DNA from: Pollutimonas sp963706785
Lineage (GTDB): Bacteria > Pseudomonadota > Gammaproteobacteria > Burkholderiales > Burkholderiaceae_B
Length of the DNA stretch: 64,000 bases
Reading direction: 5' to 3'
NCBI GenBank assembly: GCA_963706785.1
Contig: CAVPNJ010000009.1
Location: 186,001-250,000, forward strand
Shown here: positions 34,949-44,332 of the stretch, piece after piece
How the letters are laid out: each line of letters starts with the position of its first letter
Position numbering within the stretch: position 1 is the stretch's first letter
The notes under the pieces: generated by a model
What the model was told of the DNA's origin: nothing
Seen by the model: only the letters and a program-made list of their open reading frames with translations
Databases searched by the model: none
Program-made: the position numbers and the translations under genes

Positions 34949-35731
34949 TTACCGTCCAGCCAAGCAAGCGTAACCATGCGTCCGGTTTGCGGTTCGCGTC
35001 GGTATGAGTAGAAACGTTTCAGACTGAGAATACGTGCAATGACCGCTTAGTTCTATGTTGTGGACGCCAGCCTTGTGCAAGCGGAAACGAGCCAGCCCGG
35101 GCAGATCTGCCATCCACTTGCTGCGCGCCGTCTTCTCGGCGAAAAAAATTGATGTCAATGGGTCTTCGTCAACGAATGCTGCGAACACATCGGGACCGAC
35201 TTCAAAATGACGTTGGCTGATGCCCGGTCCAATCCATGCGCGCCACGAGACGTCATCGCCAGTCCGTCGCCGTAAGGCCGCCAAAGTCCGCTCCAGCACC
35301 CCAGCGGCGAGGCCACGCCACCCTGCGTGGGCCAAACCCAACGCCAGGCCGTCCGCGGAAGCCAATACTACAGGAAGGCAATCGGCAGTCATGATCGCCA
35401 GCACTCTATTGGCCTGAGTCGTGATCGCCGCATCGGCCCGCGGCACGATCATATCGTTCCCGGGGAAACGTTCAGGCACCTGGTCGGCGTCGACAACGTC
35501 TGCACCATGAACCTGGTTTAGCCATAAAGGTTCTCCGGGTAAATGTTCCTGCAGTAAACGGCGATTTTCAAGGATATGATCGCGCTCATCGCCCGTGTGC
35601 AATCCAAGGTTAAGCGCCGACCACGGCCCTTGGCTGACGCCGCCCTTGCGTGTGGTACAAAAATAGTTGACGCCATGCCATGGTAGGCCTGAAATGCGTG
35701 GCAAGCCGGCGAACTCGCCTAGCTTGTCCAT
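34949..35731 (-). CDS. pgeF: peptidoglycan editing factor PgeF (YfiH, Cu-oxidoreductase fold), C-terminus frameshifted
   Basis: Family of purine-nucleoside-acting enzymes (YfiH/LACC1) that also edits L-Ser out of peptidoglycan precursors. NQVHGADVV, TADCLPVVLA and AHAGWRGLAAGVLERT supply the zinc-binding His and Cys residues. Near 35017 an extra A shifts the frame: the written tail leaves the expected SQSERFYSYRREPQTGRMVTLAWL, which is present in the next frame. That frame lacks an early stop, so a second indel near 34950 is likely and the true end is uncertain. The start overlaps the rluD end by 13 bases. Confidence 0.85.
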   Translation of the reverse strand: MDKLGEFAGLPRISGLPWHGVNYFCTTRKGGVSQGPWSALNLGLHTGDERDHILENRRLLQEHLPGEPLWLNQVHGADVVDADQVPERFPGNDMIVPRADAAITTQANRVLAIMTADCLPVVLASADGLALGLAHAGWRGLAAGVLERTLAALRRRTGDDVSWRAWIGPGISQRHFEVGPDVFAAFVDEDPLTSIFFAEKTARSKWMADLPGLARFRLHKAGVHNIELSGHCTYSQSETFLLIPTRTANRTHGYACLAGR

Positions 35732-36682
35732 AGAACCTGCTCCAGAACTTGCTGGAAATCGTCAGGCAACGGGGCCTCGAAATGTAAACGTTCGCCGGTG
35801 GAAAAATCGTCGAAGCTTAACGCCCGGGCATGGAGCATTTGACGTGTTGCCGACGCCAGCAAGCTTGCCTCCGTATAAGACATCGCCAACCAATGGGTGC
35901 CTGAGACTCATCATGTGAACGCGTATTTGGTGGGTTCGACCAGTTTCCAGCGTACAGATAACCTCGGTAACCGTAAGGTCGTCGTCAAGCTGACCCGCTC
36001 GAATAGGAGAGTAATGCGTCAGAGCGGCTTTGGGCGCAATCGGATTATCAATAGCCATGCGTACGGGCACGCGGGGATCTCGGCCGATCTCTGCCTTGAC
36101 TGTGCCGGCGCGGATCAAGCGGCCGTGCACCAAGGCGGTATATTCGCGCTTTACGGTTCGTGCCTGCAACTGGCGTATTAGATGAGTCTGGGCCTTTTCG
36201 TGGCGAGCCACCACAAGCAAGCCGGACGTATCCTTGTCCAGGCGGTGAACAATTCCGGCCCGAGCCACTTGGTGGAGTTCCGGAAAGCGGTAAAGCAAGC
36301 CATTCAATAGCGTACCCTGCCAGTTTCCTGCTCCGGGATGCGTTACCAGACCAGCGGGCTTGTTGACGATAATCCAGTCGGCGCTCTCGGCAACGACGGT
36401 GAACGCTATAGGCTCCGCCGTAAAAGCGAGTGACTCGGGAGGCAATTGCTCGAACACCGTAAGCTTGTCTCCGGCGTTGACCATTTGCTTGATGCGGGCG
36501 GGCTGGCCGTTAACAAGCACATGCCCCCCTTCTATCCAGCCCTGCAGCCTGCTGCGTGAGTGCTCTGGGATGAGTCTGGCCAATACCTTATCAAGCCGCT
36601 CGGTGAGCGCCTTGAATGGCAGTTGAAATTCCAGGGGCTCGATGGGTGTTGAACTTTCTTTGGCGATATCTGTGTCAGGCAT
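35719..36682 (-). CDS. rluD: 23S rRNA pseudouridine(1911/1915/1917) synthase RluD, one frameshift
   Basis: S4 domain (about 25-75: LDKVLARLIPEHSRSRLQGWIEGGHVLVNG) and catalytic core AGIVHRLDKDTSGLLVVAR with the Asp nucleophile; GRTHQIRVHMMSLRHPLVGD near the end. An extra G near 35857 shifts the frame, so the uncorrected protein ends at 35762. Removing it restores RQMLHARALSFDDFSTGERL and the end ...VLEQVLWTS at 35719, 320 residues. The real end overlaps the pgeF start by 13 bases. Divergent from bamD, a conserved arrangement. Confidence 0.9.
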
Positions 36683-36732
36683 GGCGACAAATCATATAAT
36701 CAGCCTGCAATGCTAACACCAAGGATGCTTTT

Positions 36733-37591
36733 GTGACTCGTCTTGACCTCAATCTACCTCGATTTCCCGGCGTGCAGCGGTTATGTTACGCCGTTATCGC
36801 GCTTCGTCGCCGTCATCGCTCGATAGCCGGCTGCGGCACAATGAAGGCCGAACAGGACCCCACTGCTGGCTGGAGCGCCGAGCGGCTTTATCAGGACGCA
36901 CGTACCGAAATTAGCTCCGGCAACTGGAAAGACGCCCGCACCCGCCTTGAAGCGGTCGAATCCCGCTACCCATTTGGTGGCTACGCCCAGCAAGTCGCTC
37001 ATCGATCAGGCCTACGTCAACTGGAAAGACGAAGAGCCCGAACAGGCTCTGGCAGCTATCGACCGGTTTCAGCAGCAGTACCCCAATCACCCCGGCACTG
37101 ACTACATGCTGTACTCTGAAGGGCCTGATTACTTTCACGCCGCCCAGCGCAGTCATTTACGCAACTTCACGCGTCAGGATCCCAGCGAACGCGACCCCAA
37201 GGGCCTGCGCGAATCGTACGAATCGTTCAACGAGCTGATCAAACGTTATCCCGACAGCCGCTACACCGCGATGCCAAGAAAGCGAGTCACGTGGCTGGTC
37301 GACACGATTGCTCGTAACGAAGTACATGTGGCCGAGTATTACTTACAATCGCGGCGCCTACGTGGCAGCCGTCAATCGCGCCCAAACCGTCATTACCGAC
37401 TTCCAGGGTGTGCCGGTCGCCGAACGAAGCGCTGTACATCATGTACTTGTCGTACGACAAGCTGGGCATGACCGATCTTCGTGACGACACCAAGCGCGTA
37501 CTGGATACGAACTTTCCCAACAGCAAGCTATTACGAAGAGGGGCTCTGCCGAAAAGCATTAATCGCCTGGAATCCGATTAACTGGTTTTAA
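36733..37591 (+). pseudogene. bamD: outer-membrane assembly lipoprotein BamD, reading frame interrupted
   Basis: TPR lipoprotein of the BAM complex that inserts beta-barrel proteins; essential where tested. GTG start at 36733. After removing three extra bases near 36807-36826 the signal reads FVAVIALAGC, a proper lipobox. TPR segments EISSGNWKDARTRLEAVESR, VNWKDEEPEQALAAIDRFQQ, DPKGLRESYESFNELIKRYP, AYVAAVNRAQTVITDFQGVP and LSYDKLGMTDLRDDTKRVL are all present but scattered over frames by about ten one-base changes, nearly all insertions. End estimated at 37591 (WNPINWF). An essential gene in this state points to sequence error. Confidence 0.88.
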
Positions 37592-37632
37592 TGACTATTG
37601 CAGCCGACTGGTGAAGGCGGCACCCTGCTGAC

Positions 37633-39708
37633 TCAGCAGGGCGACAAGCGGGACTTGTCATCATCCGGAGCCACGGTATTACACAGGTCCTGCGGGGCCT
37701 GTTTTCTTTTAATGAACGCCAATATCTGCTCCGGCTCTCGCGTACGCGCGAACGGTGGCAAGCCACGCCATAACAGCTCGCCATAAGGCTTCTCGACAAT
37801 ACGCATGTCGCCCACCATTAGCACTCCCCAGTCACGCTCGGAACGAATCAGCCGCCCCGCGCCTTGCTTCAGGGCGATTGCGGCCTCGGGGACCTGGTAT
37901 TCCATGAAACGGATTCGCCCCCTTGGCTACGGCAAAGGTTCAACCGCGCCTCGAGGACCGGATCGTCGGGCGGCGCAAAAGGCAGCTTGTCGATGGCAAC
38001 CAGGGTCAGTGCATCGCCGGGGACGTCGATGCCCTCCCAAAAGCTGGCGCTTCCGACCAGCACGGCATTCTTCGAAGCGCGAAAGCGTTCCAGTAAGGCA
38101 CCCCGCGAGAGCTTTCGCCTTGCCGCAACAGCACGCGATCGATGTCCTCATCTTCAAAGTGCTCCTGCAACAGATTCAGCGATGCGGTCGACGGCACGTA
38201 AGGTCGTGCACAGAACCAGCACTCCTCCGGAGGAGACTTTGATCAGTGGTAAAAGGTTTCAACAAATTTTTCGTTGAAGTTCCGGTCGCTCGGTAAGGGC
38301 ATGTTTTTGGGTACGTAGAGCACGCCCTGACCTGCGTAGTCGAAAGGCGAATTCCAAGTTTCAGTCCTGGCATCCCATAAGCCGAGCTGGCGCAAGAAAT
38401 GACCAAAGTCGCCATGGACTGACAAAGTGGCCGAGGTCAGTACCCATGCCTGATCCTTGCCCCGGTACCGGGAAAAGACCTGCGCCACCGACAACGGTGC
38501 ACTGTGCAGGCGCATATGGTGAAGGCTGTGTTCGACCCAGCGTACAGCGGCACTCGCATCTTTGTCGGCCGATGAAGCGTTCCCGTTTGCCGGCTTCAGG
38601 GCATTGTTTCCCTGCCTGTCGGGCTGACTCCATTGGTACAGTTTGGCCCGGATATCCAGGCAAGTCTTGGACACAGCCGCCAGATCGGGGTGTTTCTCGG
38701 CGACAACGCCCAGCAATGCAGCACTGGTGTCAAGTACATCCAGCAAGGCAGACAAGGCGGCATCGAACTCCGTTGCGTTGCGGAATTGCCTGAAAGGTGG
38801 CCTTGCGACCCGGCAATTTGTCGATTGGCGCAGCAACCAGGCGCAGTTCTCGCGCTGCGTGTTCAATTTTTTTGCCGACTTCGCTCCAGTTGGTCGATTC
38901 GCGGGCATACGCGAGCCCCGCCGCTTCTGTTGTGCGCGCGAGGTCGAGCAATTGATGCGAGGACACGCTGGATCCGAGAAAGCGCGTCGCAATATCGGGA
39001 AGCTGATGAGCTTCGTCGAAGACGACCAGTGTCGACCGTCGGCAAGAGATCGGTGATGCCCTCTTCGCGCAAGGCGAGGTCGGCCATGAACAGGGCATGG
39101 TTTACGACCACGACATCGGCCTCCTGGGCCTGCCGGCGCGCCTTCAGTACGAAACAATCACGCACATGGGGACATTCCTGACCCAGGCAATTTTCGCGTG
39201 TGGACGTTACGCGGTTCCAGATATCGGCGTCTTCGGGAACCTGCGCGAGATCGCTTTTGTCGCCCGTTTTGGACTGCTGTGCAAACACCTGGATATGGCG
39301 CAACTGGCTGATTTCGGTGCGCGACTTCAAAGCCCGATCGTCTCCTGACAGGCGTTCAAGGTGATAAGGGCAGACGTAATTGCCCCGGCCTTTCAGCAAC
39401 GCGACATTAATGGGCAGCGCCAGGGCTTTGCGCAAGCGAGGAAGATCACGCCGAAAGAGCTGATCTTGTAGAGTCCGTGTACCGGTGGACACCAATACCT
39501 TGCTGCCGCTCAAAAAGGCCGGCACTAGATAGGCCCATGTTTTTCCGGTGCCGGTACCCGCCTCGGCAATCAGGGTGGAATGGTCGCGCAGGGTTTCTTC
39601 GATCGCCTGCGCCAGTTCCAGCTGAGCCTGGCGTGGACGATAGTCGGGCATGGCCTTGGCAATGGGACCATCGGCGGCAAAGATATCGGAAAGTTCTTGC
39701 AAAAGCAT
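37633..39708 (-). pseudogene. DinG/YoaA-type ATP-dependent DNA helicase, reading frame interrupted
   Basis: Superfamily 2 XPD-like 5'-3' helicase with an iron-sulfur cluster. In order: Walker A EAGTGTGKTWAYLVPA, iron-sulfur cysteines (NYVC, NCLGQEC, RDC), VVVVNHALFMADLALR, DEAH box VVFDEAHQLPD, VLTSATL, GSASFWEGIDVPGDAL, and motif VI QGAGRLIRSERDWG near the end. Frame changes near 39035, 38795, 38250, 38190, 38105 and 37905-37920 break it; all but one can be explained as insertions. Corrected length is about 690 residues. Divergent from tex. Confidence 0.85.
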
Positions 39709-39927
39709 TTAGAGGTAAATACGGGATTGCCCGCCTGAAAGCGGGGAGCGAAAAAAAGTAAAGTCAGTGAGCGGGAATACTACCGCGTGATCACTTATGA
39801 TAGATCTATTGGTGTAGAACCTTACAATCGTTTAAGAAGCTACACGCGATGATACTCGGGTATTTTCCGGCGCGGAGTCTGCTTGTGGCAAAATTCGCCG
39901 CGTGATTTACGTTTTTATGATGGACTA

Positions 39928-42306
39928 ATGACTGATACTTCTGTTCAAGCAAAACCCGCCTCCGCGATCCACGGAGCGGATCCCGCCCGCATTGTCGCCT
40001 TGCTCGCCACGGAGCTTAATGTACGCGCCATACAGGTCGCTGCCACAGTAGATTTGCTGGACGGAGGCGCAACCGTTCCCTTCATTGCACGATACCGCAA
40101 AGAAGCCACCGGCGGGCTGGACGATACCGTACTGCGCAATCTGGAAGTGCGTTTACTATATATTCGCGAACTTGAGTCCAGGCGGGCCGCCATTCTCGAA
40201 TCGATTGAACAACAAGGGAAGCTCAGCCCAGCCCTACATCAGGAAATCGACGCAGCCGATACCAAGCAGCGCCTGGAAGACTTGTACGCCCCATACAAAC
40301 CCAAGCGACGCACCCGGGCCCAGATTGCCCGTGAAGCTGGCCTGGAACCGCTGGCCGACGCTATTCTCGCCGATTCCGGATGCGACCCGGCCGTACTGGC
40401 TGAGGGCTATCTGAATCCCGAAGCTGCTGTCGCCGACGTCAAGGCTGCTCTGGACGGAGCACGCGATATTCTGGCAGAGCGATATGCAGAAAACGCCGAC
40501 CTGCTGGCGAATATGCGCGACTACCTGTGGAAGACAGGACTGCTCTACTCCAAAGTCGTGGAAGGCAAAGAAAATGAAGGCGACAATTTCCGTGACTGGT
40601 TCGACTTTAACGAACCGCTGCGCTCGCTTCCCTCTCATCGCATTCTTGCCCTATTGCGAGGCCGTCAACAAGGCTCGCTGGACCTTCGTATAGGTCTGGA
40701 AGCGGAACTAGAAGCGCAGATGCCGCATCCTTGCGTTGCGCGCGTCGCAGATTTCCTGAAAATCGGCGCCACTTTTTCAACAGATGCAACTCCCCGTGCG
40801 CGCTGGCTTGCCGAGGTTTGCCGCTGGACCTGGCGGGTCAAGTTACTGACTGCCTTCGAATCCGAGCTAATCGGGCGTTTGCGCGAAACCGCTGAACAAG
40901 AGGCCATACGGGTATTTGCCGCCAACTTGAAAGACCTGTTGCTGGCAGCGCCAGCGGGTCCGAAGTCGGTACTGGGGCTTGATCCCGGCATACGCACCGG
41001 CGTCAAGGTTGCGGCTATCGACGCCACGGGGAAATTGCTGGATACTGCCACAATTTATCCATTTGAACCGCGTCGCGACCGCGATGGAAGCATCCGGACA
41101 CTGGCCGCACTAGTCACCAAACATCAAATTGAACTTGTTGCCATTGGCAATGGCACGGCTTCGCGTGAAACAGAAAAACTCGTCAGTGACATGCTTGAAA
41201 AGCATCCCGAAATAAGCCTCACCAAAGTCATCGTCTCGGAAGCCGGCGCATCTGTGTATTCGGCTTCGGAACTGGCCGCGCACGAGTTTCCCGAACTCGA
41301 TGTGAGTCTGCGGGGCGCCGTTTCCATTGCCCGCCGGCTTCAGGACCCGCTCGCCGAACTTGTAAAAATCGAACCCAAGGCGATTGGTGTTGGCCAGTAT
41401 CAGCACGATGTTAATCAACGCGAACTGGCCCGCTCGCTAGACGCCGTGATTGAAGACTGCGTCAATGCCGTAGGGGTTGACGTAAATACGGCATCCGCGC
41501 CACTGCTCACCCGCGTATCGGGGCTTAGCTCGTTGCTGGCCAAGAATATTGTAAGTTGGCGTGACGAAAATGGTGCCTTTCCTAATCGCAAGGCATTGCT
41601 CAAGGTGCCGCGCTTCGGAGACAAGGCATTCGAGCAAGCCGCTGGCTTTCTGCGCGTTCCAGACGGCGACAATCCTCTTGATGCTTCGTCAGTTCACCCC
41701 GAAGCCTACCCAGTGGTCGAGCGCATTCTGGCAAAAATCAAAACAGACGCTCGCCAGATCATGGGACAGCAAGGAGCCCTTAAAGGGATCTCTCCATCCG
41801 AATTCACCGATGAACGTTTTGGTCTGCCCACAGTAAAAGACATATTTTCCGAACTTGAAAAGCCGGGACGTGATCCCCGTCCGGAATTCAAGACGGCGCA
41901 ATTCAAAGAAGGCGTCAATACCATCAATGATTTGCATCCCGGAATGATCTTGGAAGGAGTAGTCACTAATGTGGCCAATTTCGGCGCATTCGTTGACATT
42001 GGCGTGCATCAGGACGGGCTCGTGCATATTTCCGCTCTATCGGACACCTTCATCAAAGACCCCCGCGACGTCGTACGCGTTGGCCAGACCGTCAAGGTTA
42101 AAGTCCAGGAGGTCGATGTCGCCCGCAAGCGTATCGGCCTTACCCTGCGTCTGAACGACGATGCAGCGCCGGTTCGCCGTTCAACGTCAGAGCGGCGCCC
42201 CAGCGGCCCCGGCGCGTCTCGTCACAATGCTCCAAAACGTTCCACCGAATCTCTTGCTTCAGCGTCAGGTGCAATGGCCGCCGCTTTTGCCAAACTACGA
42301 AAATAG
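39928..42306 (+). CDS. tex: RNA-binding transcription accessory protein Tex
   Basis: Large nucleic-acid-binding protein (792 residues) first found as a Bordetella toxin-expression regulator. Tex N-terminal helical region, YqgF-like RNase H fold (VLGLDPGIRTGVKVAAIDATG), helix-hairpin-helix (VDVNTASAPLLTRVSGLSSLLAKNIV), and a C-terminal S1 domain (GMILEGVVTNVANFGAFVDIGVHQDGLVHIS). The last about 50 residues are basic and low-complexity. I chose the ATG at 39928; the frame is open 15 codons further upstream. Intact, in contrast to the preceding 8 kb. Confidence 0.96.
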   Translation: MTDTSVQAKPASAIHGADPARIVALLATELNVRAIQVAATVDLLDGGATVPFIARYRKEATGGLDDTVLRNLEVRLLYIRELESRRAAILESIEQQGKLSPALHQEIDAADTKQRLEDLYAPYKPKRRTRAQIAREAGLEPLADAILADSGCDPAVLAEGYLNPEAAVADVKAALDGARDILAERYAENADLLANMRDYLWKTGLLYSKVVEGKENEGDNFRDWFDFNEPLRSLPSHRILALLRGRQQGSLDLRIGLEAELEAQMPHPCVARVADFLKIGATFSTDATPRARWLAEVCRWTWRVKLLTAFESELIGRLRETAEQEAIRVFAANLKDLLLAAPAGPKSVLGLDPGIRTGVKVAAIDATGKLLDTATIYPFEPRRDRDGSIRTLAALVTKHQIELVAIGNGTASRETEKLVSDMLEKHPEISLTKVIVSEAGASVYSASELAAHEFPELDVSLRGAVSIARRLQDPLAELVKIEPKAIGVGQYQHDVNQRELARSLDAVIEDCVNAVGVDVNTASAPLLTRVSGLSSLLAKNIVSWRDENGAFPNRKALLKVPRFGDKAFEQAAGFLRVPDGDNPLDASSVHPEAYPVVERILAKIKTDARQIMGQQGALKGISPSEFTDERFGLPTVKDIFSELEKPGRDPRPEFKTAQFKEGVNTINDLHPGMILEGVVTNVANFGAFVDIGVHQDGLVHISALSDTFIKDPRDVVRVGQTVKVKVQEVDVARKRIGLTLRLNDDAAPVRRSTSERRPSGPGASRHNAPKRSTESLASASGAMAAAFAKLRK

Positions 42307-42312
42307 GGCTGT

Positions 42313-42837
42313 ATGACTTCCGAACCTGAACCGTCTTACTCCGTTAAGCTTGCGAAACTTATCGGGCTGCTTTCATGCGGCGATCTCGACGAGCACGAAA
42401 CAAGCCGTATCGTGAACGTTTGCCTTCAAGCACGGAGCGATCCTGCCAAAGCATTGAAAGACAATTACGGTGCGGATGCAATGAAGGTCGCACAATACGA
42501 CCCGAAGGGCACCGTCGCCTTCATCATTTTTGTCGAGCTAGAGGACTATTTCGCCGTTGCCGATACCGTAGACGAACTGTATGAACAGATCATCGATGCA
42601 TTCGAGCATCCCGCGCTGCCAGAGTACCCGTACGACAACAACAGTTTCGAGACGATTTCCGACTACTATGAATGGGTTGACCGGCAGTTGCAAATGCATC
42701 ATGCCAAATACTGTTTGGTCAGCTTTGGCGAGAGCTATACACACGACTTCCAAGTGATTCTTGTGCATCGCGAAGAGTCTGCCGAGATTCTTTCCTTGTG
42801 CAAAGAGCTGGGCTTGCAAGCCGAGCGATGCAACTAA
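42313..42837 (+). CDS. uncharacterised acidic protein following tex
   Basis: 174 residues, soluble, strongly acidic, rich in Tyr, Asp and Glu; no signal peptide, no membrane segment and no motif I recognise. It begins with a helical region (SVKLAKLIGLLSCGDLDEHE), then an alternating part (AFIIFVELEDYFAVADTVDELYEQII, SDYYEWVDRQLQMHHAKYCLVSFGE) that suggests an alpha/beta fold. It starts 6 bases after the tex stop and is probably co-transcribed. Codon use is like its neighbours. Function unknown. Confidence 0.8.
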   Translation: MTSEPEPSYSVKLAKLIGLLSCGDLDEHETSRIVNVCLQARSDPAKALKDNYGADAMKVAQYDPKGTVAFIIFVELEDYFAVADTVDELYEQIIDAFEHPALPEYPYDNNSFETISDYYEWVDRQLQMHHAKYCLVSFGESYTHDFQVILVHREESAEILSLCKELGLQAERCN

Positions 42838-42873
42838 AGTAGCCTTGGGCAATACAAAAGCGCAGCCCTATAC

Positions 42874-42900
42874 CAGGCGCCATCTTGCCAATGGCGCCTG
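42874..42900. terminator. hairpin between convergent genes
   Basis: CAGGCGCCAT (42874-42883) and ATGGCGCCTG (42891-42900) form perfect 10-bp GC-rich arms with a 7-base loop, midway between the convergent tex-linked gene and trpS. There is no T-run on either side, so it may act as a bidirectional transcript end or a Rho-linked 3' stabiliser. Confidence 0.5.
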
Positions 42901-42929
42901 AACCCGCAGCGCGGACTTGTCGCAAAGAC

Positions 42930-44273
42930 TTAAGCCTGGCTCAAGCCGGCAATTGCATCCTTTACGCAATCAAATTGGGAAGAGGGAAAACGGGCGACCG
43001 TTGCCCCAGAGACACTGACGAGCACCATTCCGTTTTCTTCGCTGATAAGGCTTGCAAACGGTGGGTCTTGTAATGCTTTCGTAACCGCACCGATTTCTTT
43101 GGGGTTATCGAAGGCTTCGGACAATAAAAGTTCGGTTCCATCTGCACTTAAGAGGCGGAAGCGGAACTTGCCAGCCTCGTCACGGAAACTGACGAACCGG
43201 GCGCGTTTTCCCGCCGCTTTGGCGTCGACCGCAGCAGCTTGCTTGCTTGCCGCGGAGCTGGCCACGGTACGCAGACCCACCGCTTCTCGCAGGCGCGCTA
43301 TGAATGGCTGCGAAAGGCTGCGCGCCTTGGCCGCGCCCGCCTGGAGAATGTCTTCGATACGGTCAGGCCTCGCAATAAGGCTGGAATAGAGCTCGCGCAT
43401 AGGTGCAAGGTCTTGCTCGATACGATCCGACAGCATGTCTTTGGCTTCGCCCCAAGACAGACCAGCTTCCAGTTGTTGACGAAATGCCGCTGATTCGGCC
43501 GGCGTGGCGAACGCACGGTAGATGGTGTACAGATGCGACCCTTCGGCATCTTTGGCTTCGCCCGGTTCGCGCGAGTCAGTCACGATTCGCTTGACGGCCG
43601 AACGCAATGCCTTTTCCCCGCCTTCGAATAGGGGTATCGTGTTGTCGTAGCTCTTGGACATTTTCCGACCATCCAAGCCGGGCAAGGTTGCGACATCGTC
43701 ATCGATTTGCACTTCAGGCAACACAAAGAAATCAGACCCTTGGCCATATAAATGATTGAAGCGCTGAGCGATGTCGCGCGTCATTTCCAGATGCTGAATT
43801 TGGTCGCGGCCGACTGGTACTTTGTTCGCATTGAACATCAGGATATCGGCCGCCATTAGTATAGGATACGAGAACAGGCCCATATTTATACCGTCGTCAG
43901 GATCGACCTGGCGGGCGACGTTCTGGTCCACGGATGCCTTGTAGGCATGGGCACGATTCATCAGGCCTTTGCCCGTCACACAGGTCAACATCCAGCATAA
44001 CTCCGGAATTTCGGGAATGTCGGATTGACGGTAGAAGGTCACCTTGTCGGGATCAAGACCCGCCGCGAGCCAGGTCGCAGCTATTTCCAGGCGCGAGCGC
44101 GCAATACGCTGTGGATCATCACATTTGATCAACGCGTGGTAGTCGGCCATAAAATAAAAGGCATCGACTCCCGGCAGATTGCTAGCTTGTATCGACGGCC
44201 TGATCGCTCCGGCGTAGTTACCTAGATGAGGTGTTCCAGAGGTGGTAATGCCAGTTAATACGCGGGTATTCAT
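42930..44273 (-). CDS. trpS: tryptophanyl-tRNA synthetase with C-terminal extension
   Basis: Class I synthetase charging tRNA-Trp. 447 residues: the HIGH-like motif TSGTPHLGN at 11-19, GRKMSKSYDN with KMSKS at 204-208; the normal enzyme ends near residue 335. A linker rich in Ala/Lys leads to about 90 extra residues (357-447: RFVSFRDEAGKFRFRLLSADGTELLLSEAF...) that resemble the small DUF1508/YegP-type fold. Such extensions occur in related Burkholderiales; their role is not known to me. zapE lies 59 bp upstream on the same strand. Confidence 0.95.
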   Translation of the reverse strand: MNTRVLTGITTSGTPHLGNYAGAIRPSIQASNLPGVDAFYFMADYHALIKCDDPQRIARSRLEIAATWLAAGLDPDKVTFYRQSDIPEIPELCWMLTCVTGKGLMNRAHAYKASVDQNVARQVDPDDGINMGLFSYPILMAADILMFNANKVPVGRDQIQHLEMTRDIAQRFNHLYGQGSDFFVLPEVQIDDDVATLPGLDGRKMSKSYDNTIPLFEGGEKALRSAVKRIVTDSREPGEAKDAEGSHLYTIYRAFATPAESAAFRQQLEAGLSWGEAKDMLSDRIEQDLAPMRELYSSLIARPDRIEDILQAGAAKARSLSQPFIARLREAVGLRTVASSAASKQAAAVDAKAAGKRARFVSFRDEAGKFRFRLLSADGTELLLSEAFDNPKEIGAVTKALQDPPFASLISEENGMVLVSVSGATVARFPSSQFDCVKDAIAGLSQA

Positions 44274-44332
44274 AGATCGCCAAAATAAACGGGTTACAAA
44301 ATAGGCACTATTCTTGCGGAGCGCGATCGCGT

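Noticed and set aside
31642..39708. Genome reduction or symbiont-style decay of the PHB/BamD/DinG region
   Set aside because: Changes are almost all single-base insertions, conserved residues are retained, an essential gene is affected, and neighbours are intact; sequence error explains this better.
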